A stretch of 64,000 bases of DNA from Siderastrea siderea (Eukaryota > Cnidaria > Anthozoa > Scleractinia > Rhizangiidae). The stretch is from positions 8,200,883 to 8,264,882 of the forward strand of contig OZ034979.1 in the NCBI GenBank assembly GCA_964030785.1, given 5' to 3'. This document shows positions 58,331 to 64,000 of this stretch, piece by piece (the first letter of the stretch is position 1; every line of letters begins with the position of its first letter). The translations under genes and the position numbers were made by a program. The notes under the pieces are model-generated. The model was not told where the DNA came from. It searched no databases and saw nothing but the letters and a program-made list of their open reading frames with translations.

Positions 58331-58884
58331 GGCGGAAAATGCAAGTTTGCAAACTCGTGCTACCAACTGAAACTGCAAATTGTTCAGACTCGTACTTTCA
58401 CACGACAAAACTTCACAAACATAAAGTTGTCAATGGAATCCCAACTTCCCAGAAACTGTTTTTCGAGCCTTCTGTTTAGCATCTTGGAACTTAAATTCTT
58501 GTTTGAAAAAAGTTGTCAGGTCAACACAAAAAGCTATCGAGAATTCTTGTCAACGGCTTGTCAACTGTTCCTGCAGTAGCTTTTTCTGGTTTTTGTCAGA
58601 AACGTTTTCCTTTTGAAAACAAATGTTGCCTGTGCGTGAAATCGGGGGAAAGTTATGAATAACAATTTTTTGACAATGCCAATATTTTACAGTCCGCGAA
58701 GGCCGAAATTAGAATAAAGCCCCTTTAAGCTATCTTGTGTAACGTCTTTTCCTAGTATCGTGCAATGTGCTCCCGTGTTCGAATTTCTTCCTCGGAGCGA
58801 TTGTAGAAAATCAGTACGGTAGATGCACGAGAAAAGTGAACCATTTACGATGTCATACCCTTAAGTACAGGGCAAACGCGAATG

Positions 58885-59125
58885 AGAGTTGTCGAGAGCA
58901 CAAGAGAATTAGCGAGAGCACACGAGAGTTCCCGAGAGCACACAAGAGCACACGAGAGTTTCAGGCCAAATAAGAATGCATCTTAACGAGAGTGAAACGC
59001 TCGGCCTGAAGCTCTCCTGGGTTCTAGGCGTCTCTCGTGTGCTCTCGGTAACTCTCGTGTGCTCTCGGGAACTCTCGTTGCTCTCGGTAACCTTCGTGTG
59101 ATCTCGGTAACTCTCGTGCGCTCTC
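58885..59125. repeat. Inverted minisatellite of about 20-bp units
   Basis: The left side (58,892-58,963) has several units like 'cgagagcacacgagagttcc'; the right side (about 59,025-59,125) has the complement 'gtgctctcggtaactctcgt'. Between them is 'ttcaggcc...ggcctgaa', so the whole can fold back. Units differ at one or two bases. Confidence 0.85.
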
Positions 59126-59750
59126 AAAGAGTTTCAATCTCTTTAAATTGTCATTATAATCCTTCGAAATTCAAAGTTTCGCTCTCTTTTTTTCCTCTTT
59201 CTCCCATAAACTCTCAATGACTATCTTAGGCTCTTCGAGAGGTTGATGTCTCGTCGACTTTTGTTCTTGTCTGGCTCGAGCTTGAGATTATTATATTCTC
59301 TTGAAAAAGGAAATCAGAATTCTCTAAACAATATTGATCAATTTAGGTACATTTTCCCCAACAAAATATCATTACTTTGCGTCAACTTTGGTTGTGTTAA
59401 GGCGACAGCAGTTTAAAATATTTAACTTTGAATTATAGTGATTGGAGATATAGTAAAGAAGAAGAACACACGCCCGCGTGGGCGATCCGCGCGTTTCCAC
59501 GCAGGGGTGGTGATCTTCGCGCGCACGGGTTTCCCTGCCTGAAAAAAGAGGGGACTGTTCGTAGTGTAATTTTTCAAAAATGTTTCTTTCTTCTCTAAGC
59601 CCTTGCAAGACATTAAATGTCTTTCCCTTATTGTAATATTGCAGGTCAACCATGCTTAAGTATTCTACTAGCGAGGTAAGAGCCATCTCTCTTCTCATAA
59701 AAAGTAAGTCCAATAACTTATCAAGAACGGCCTTTCGTATCGATAGTCAG
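59126..59750. other. Gene-free stretch
   Basis: There is a GC-rich island at about 59,467-59,540 with many CpG and 'gcgcg' words. The minus-strand open frames (59,372-59,713) have no recognisable domain. Confidence 0.35.
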
Positions 59751-59764
59751 CGCACATGATTTAT

Positions 59765-59985
59765 CCGAGAAGTTATTAGATCCACCTGGTACAGCATTAT
59801 AGACAGCACCGCATGAAAATACTGCTCAATAGCTTTTATTTGAATGGTCACACTTTAGGATTTCACTCACAAGACTCAAAAGTGAGACCCACCCTGTTCA
59901 GCATAATAAACAGCACCACAGGAAAGTACTGCTCAGTAGCTTTCATCTGAATGGTCACACTTCAGGATTCCATCCACAGTCTGTT
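59765..59985. repeat. Two units of the 106-bp repeat family
   Basis: 'agcattatagacagcaccgcatgaaaat' and 'agcataataaacagcaccacaggaaag', each followed by 'tactgctca(a/g)tagctttcat', 'gaatggtcacactt' and 'aggatt'. The orientation matches the arrays at 28.0 and 30.3 kb. Confidence 0.85.
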
Positions 59986-60497
59986 AACTGACAACGTTAT
60001 TAAGAAGCACCTTTGGAAATGAAAAATACGGGGATTTTACAATTAAAGAAACTCTAAAAAAAATCTGAACATATGACAATAATTCTATGAGATAAAAATG
60101 TAAATTGGAAATTTAAAATTAAAAAAATATATATAAGGATTCAGTAGTTATATGAAAGGTGAGCCTTGCAGCCCTTGAGATAAGGGAAGGTACGTTTTTT
60201 CTTGGGGGGGGGGAGGGCTGGGGCCTCAGAGGGGAGGGTCATCAGTGAAAGCGAGCACCAAAAGGGGAGAGCCATACCTCATGTGAGCTATTCAAGGGAG
60301 GGTCACACATCTTTTCCGCAATTTTTTAATGAGAATTTTTGTGATGTTGCTTTCCATTTTCCTTACAGATTAAGTTTTTCTTTTCACCTACTTTGATTCA
60401 ATTTGGTGTTTTATTATAGGTACTAGGTTGCATTTGTACATGTATATTATGCCATGGCACATAGTTTTTCTCGGAGGACTCGTGTCCTTTTGCGTCC

Positions 60498-60621
60498 CTA
60501 TCGAGAAGTACTTGACTCAGGTATCGTTTCTTCAGCTTCTTGCTGTTGGCTATCCGCTGCCTGATCTCCTGAGTCGTTTAGTTCTGAAGAGTTACTACTA
60601 GATCCAACAATGCGCTCTACC
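60498..60621 (-). CDS. Candidate terminal exon of an unknown minus-strand gene
   Basis: After acceptor 'cctacatttccgacag' the minus strand reads VERIVGSSSNSSELNDSGDQ... then QQQEAEETIPESSTSR and stops (TAG, 60,500-60,498). The sequence is polar, acidic and probably disordered, typical of C-terminal tails. AATAAA on the minus strand lies about 90 bases further on. Upstream exons would be at higher coordinates or beyond the window, and I could not find them. Confidence 0.4.
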
Positions 60622-62907
60622 CTGTCGGAAATGTAGGAAATATTTGTTTTTGAGAGGCAGATTTCGCATGCTAAACAAATAAACCTTTCTTAAAATAACC
60701 AACAGCAATGCCGGCTAGTCAGAGAAAGAAGCGCGTGTATTTTCCCTTAGATATTTTATGTTCAAAACTTTTATAATACTCAAATACTTCCATATTCAAA
60801 CCTAAATATAAAACGTAAATATCCCACACTGATTGTTCGCATTTTCTTTGTTTCAGCGTGCACACATTCAATATCGAGATATATTCATATTCAAACACTT
60901 TGCGTTCACAAGCGAAACGTTCTGAGGTTTCTACAGCATGGAACATACCATGTAGTAGTGAGGGGAGGGTCGCACTTTTGTCAGTCACCTAAAGGTGGGG
61001 GGTCAGGAGTGTTTTCATTAAAATGCAAGGAAAGCCCTGGAGCGGTCCAAACTTTGAAGTCCGTCTGGGGTTGTTATTTTGACGTTCAAATTGTGCCGGG
61101 ATTTCTGTTCCTACGATTTTGCGGAAACTTGAAGAGTCAAGGTAAGATGTTATTAAAAGCTGATTCTAGAAGTTTAAACCAAATCGTACCGCTCAGTTTT
61201 GTTAGAATAGCAGTTTTATCAAAAAAATAGTGTTCAATAAAAGCAAAATCACGCAAAATTAACGAACAGTACATCTACGTGTTGCCGTACGTATTATTCC
61301 TCGATAAATTGGGAATAAAATGCGAAAGTTTCAAGGCAATCGAGTTAGAAATGACGATGTTATTATTAAGAGTTTTTAGAGAGGCGTAGAGCGCGTCATT
61401 TATTTCGATCGAGTCACCTTAAATATGACAAGCAAAATAAGGGCGTATAAGAGAAAATAAACATGGTTCTCTATCCCTTTCTCTGGTCAGTTCAGTTGCG
61501 CATCACGATTTCTTTCGTTCTCCTAGTTGCTAGAGCGCGAAGGGGAAGGTGTGTTCTTTTTATTTTTTTTATCTTATTTATAATTTGAGGTTTTATTTGC
61601 CAGGAATAATTTGATACCGGAGTGTCCCTTAAATAAACAACCATTTTAAGCACGATTTAGCTACCTGCACGCCGGCGTGTCTGCGTGTAGCATCGCGGCA
61701 CGTTGAGATAACATGTTACGTTAAAAAGTCTTGTACGCTTTGCGTATTCCAACAGCACCCCATAGTTACGCAAAGTTTGTAACGTTTATAGCTATTAAAA
61801 GTTTTGATGTAAAAAGCATGCATTCTAGTGCGTTTTCCTTTCAAGTTATCAGGCTAACTTTTGCCTTTCGTCAGCCATAGCAACCGACAAAGACGCAGTA
61901 ATATGAGATTTCTGTATTTGAATTTATTCTTTCCCTGTCTGAAACTCCTCTGAGGAAATTACAGCTAAAAGCAACCGATAGACGGTTAATTGTTCCTTGA
62001 CTACTGTCGGAAGACGTTAATTGAACCCTCTTTCAAACTTCTCTGGTAACCATTAATAATTTAACCAAAGCCCAGTTAATTTGCAGAGAGAAAAGGCAGT
62101 GTAAAGGCCGACGAACTAATGAAAATGGCACACTTAAACTGCATGAACAAATAGATATCCACGTGGCTCGTACTCAGAAAACATCTGCCTTTGAAACACG
62201 TAATACATCCATGGATTGACATTTCTAAACCATTCTTTTCGGTAGGATATGTTCAATTCATTTTTGGTAGTTTGTCTTTAGTGTTAGATAAAGTACGGTC
62301 ATTCTAAAATAAATAAACGCAAGCTTTCTTCTCATTTCGCGGCTTATAAAGGTGACTTTGTCTAACCCTTTAGTTCCAAATTGTGCTCCACAAACTCATT
62401 AATTAATTAATGTTATGTCTAAATTTAACACAATTGCGCAATTTACCTTATTATTAATTTTCGGGAGTCTTAGTTTTTACGATGTAGAAGAAAAATCGAA
62501 AATCGAAGCGAAAACGTAGGGTCTCAAGCCTTTGTATTCTCGGCCATCGCGAAAATAAATTCTCGCGAAATATGAGCAGGTCGATTTCGCGAAATTACCC
62601 ACTAAAATGAGTGAACATAAAGCAACCAACTAATGGCAGTACAGGGTTTTTTCAAAGAACAGAGAAAAAAATTATTATCTCTATTCCGGAAATCGCTGAG
62701 TTTTGAAACTACATAACTTGTAAATTCAATTTCAGGGCGATTATGGAATGATCTCGCCTTTAACCCTAGAGTTACGCAATGATTTGCTGCAACGGGAAAG
62801 CTATACTTTCTGATGTTTTGTTTAACAATGATCTAATTAGAGCTGATTTACTTGGGAATATTTAGCAAGTGTCACCTCCGCCGATTGTTTCCGAATATTG
62901 CTAACTA
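60622..62907. other. Gene-free stretch
   Basis: No exon is supported. The plus-strand frame at 60,958-61,230 is open for 90 codons (SPGAVQTLKSVWG, PGFLFLRFCGNLKSQG) and may be a repeat remnant. Confidence 0.35.
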
Positions 62908-63690
62908 AAGGAACCAAAAAAAACGTCTCTGAGAAAAGAAATCTTTTACCTCCTTTATGCCTTTCCATGCCTTGGGTCTATCAGCACTAGAGCCTTCTAT
63001 GTGTATGTCAAGTCGCCCTTCGGTGATGTTAACTGAATAGAAAGTCTTCCTTGATATTCACATAGAATTAAGGCTCTATATATTGAATTGCGTTTTTGGC
63101 CACTCGGCAAAAAAGCTTGCAGATATATTTAATGTACGTTATAGATTAGTCTCCTAAGAAAGGGCTTTAAACCGTTGCCGTGTAAGCACGTGTAAGTGAA
63201 ACGTCGTAATAATGATGTCAAAACTCTTGCTTTCTCACGACTTATATATGGTGTATCTTTATATGGTGCCTCCACACCAGAACTCACAACACGACTTGTA
63301 CATGGCATATCTTTTTTGATGGTGCCTTCACACCAGAACTCACAACACGACTTATATATGGCGTATCTTTATATGGAACCTCCACACCAGAACTCACAAC
63401 AATTAAAGCGTTCTTAAGAAGGTGCTTTAAAGCGGAAGCATATACCAGAAAGATTGAACTTCAACGCTTTAATTGAAAAAAGTGATCGTGTAATCTTTAA
63501 AAGGCCCGTTATCCTAACGTGCAGTGAATACTCTCCTTCCTATTGTAACTGAGACTGTTATATGCGCCTGCGAAATCAACCGATGCCCCTGTATAAATAC
63601 GGAGCGCTATAAGGATTGCTTTGTAAAGGGGCTGTGTCGCGGCAGTCTAGTCCAATTTGTTTAGTTTACCAATTACTCGCCCTTAGGGAC
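62908..63690. repeat. Duplicated segment, copy 2 with internal expansion and insertion
   Basis: Copy 2 of the segment at 56,618-57,243. It differs by a local triplication (about 63,237-63,400) of a 50-60-bp piece with 'cacgacttatatatgg', 'tatcttt' and 'cctccacaccagaactcacaac', and by about 45 extra bases near 63,626-63,672 ('aggggctgtgtcgcggcag...'). The frame at 63,196-63,417 is a product of the triplication. Confidence 0.9.
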
Positions 63691-63818
63691 GGACCATTAT
63701 TTTTTTGGAGGGGGGGGGGGGATGAAAATTTTTTCAAGACAAACAATTTTTTCTGTGTTGTTGTCTGTGCAAACAATTTTTTTCCAGCTGCATCTTCCTG
63801 CAAACAATTTTTTTTGTG

Positions 63819-63823
<5 letters not shown>

Positions 63824-63863
<40 letters not shown>
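63824..63863. repeat. ATT trinucleotide microsatellite
   Basis: A pure run of about 13 ATT units. Upstream 'caaacaattttttt' words recur four times between 63,740 and 63,815. Confidence 0.95.
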
Positions 63864-63866
<3 letters not shown>

Positions 63867-64000
63867 ACATTTATTTATATACGGTTAAAATTCATCAGGT
63901 AATCTTATGTAGTAAAAATACTAATCTAAACATTACTGCCTAAAACTGCTTTCCATGAATGCCGTGTCTCTATGTCCCCTGATCCTAGAGAGGATTGAGG

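Noticed and set aside
56618..63690. LTR retrotransposon
   Set aside because: The direct repeats lack TG...CA ends, primer-binding site and polypurine tract, and the interior has no gag or pol.

Overview
The window is nuclear DNA of a eukaryote, most likely a cnidarian and probably a stony coral. It is AT-rich, its genes are split by GT-AG introns, and it is crowded with short inverted-repeat elements and tandem repeats. The protein-coding signal resembles animal genes (a two-exon Kir potassium channel and an SLC7A6OS/Iwr1 gene). The species cannot be fixed from sequence alone. There are no bacterial operons, CRISPR arrays or rRNA genes.

Layout. At 1.7-4.2 kb lie the last three exons of an unidentified plus-strand gene, with a second possible 3' end at 5.9-6.7 kb. 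From 7 to 22 kb there is almost no coding sequence: tandem duplications (8.0, 10.6, 12.1 and 15.6 kb), a larger repeated block (13.8-17.9 kb), several MITE-like elements and two duplicated segments (19.2 and 21.4 kb), with exon-like pieces of an unknown minus-strand gene at 21.7-22.5 kb. From 23.1 to 29.9 kb is a complete 11-exon SLC7A6OS (Iwr1) gene encoding 332 residues. Its introns hold a transposon-like insert and two minisatellites. From 32.2 to 37.1 kb is a second, strongly diverged 8-exon gene encoding 179 residues. Its last four exons have the same intron phases as the last four of SLC7A6OS, and one has the same length, so I read it as a tandem, rapidly evolving Iwr1-like paralogue. 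From 38 to 44.1 kb sit five inverted-repeat elements, some very long. From 44.1 to 51.3 kb a Kir channel gene lies on the minus strand. Its single intron of about 5.9 kb contains a TTAA-flanked Kolobok-like element nested in an older MITE. From 52 kb to the end there are repeats, two candidate single exons (57.8 kb and 60.5 kb) and a segment of about 620 bp that occurs twice (56.6 and 62.9 kb).

The recognised genes are not a pathway. SLC7A6OS handles RNA polymerase II import and the Kir gene sets membrane potential. The most interesting items are the diverged Iwr1-like neighbour, the nested TTAA transposons, the neutral rectification-site residue in the Kir channel, and a cluster of E2F-like and NRF1-like sites in a stretch without a gene. 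I found no clear new multi-gene system.
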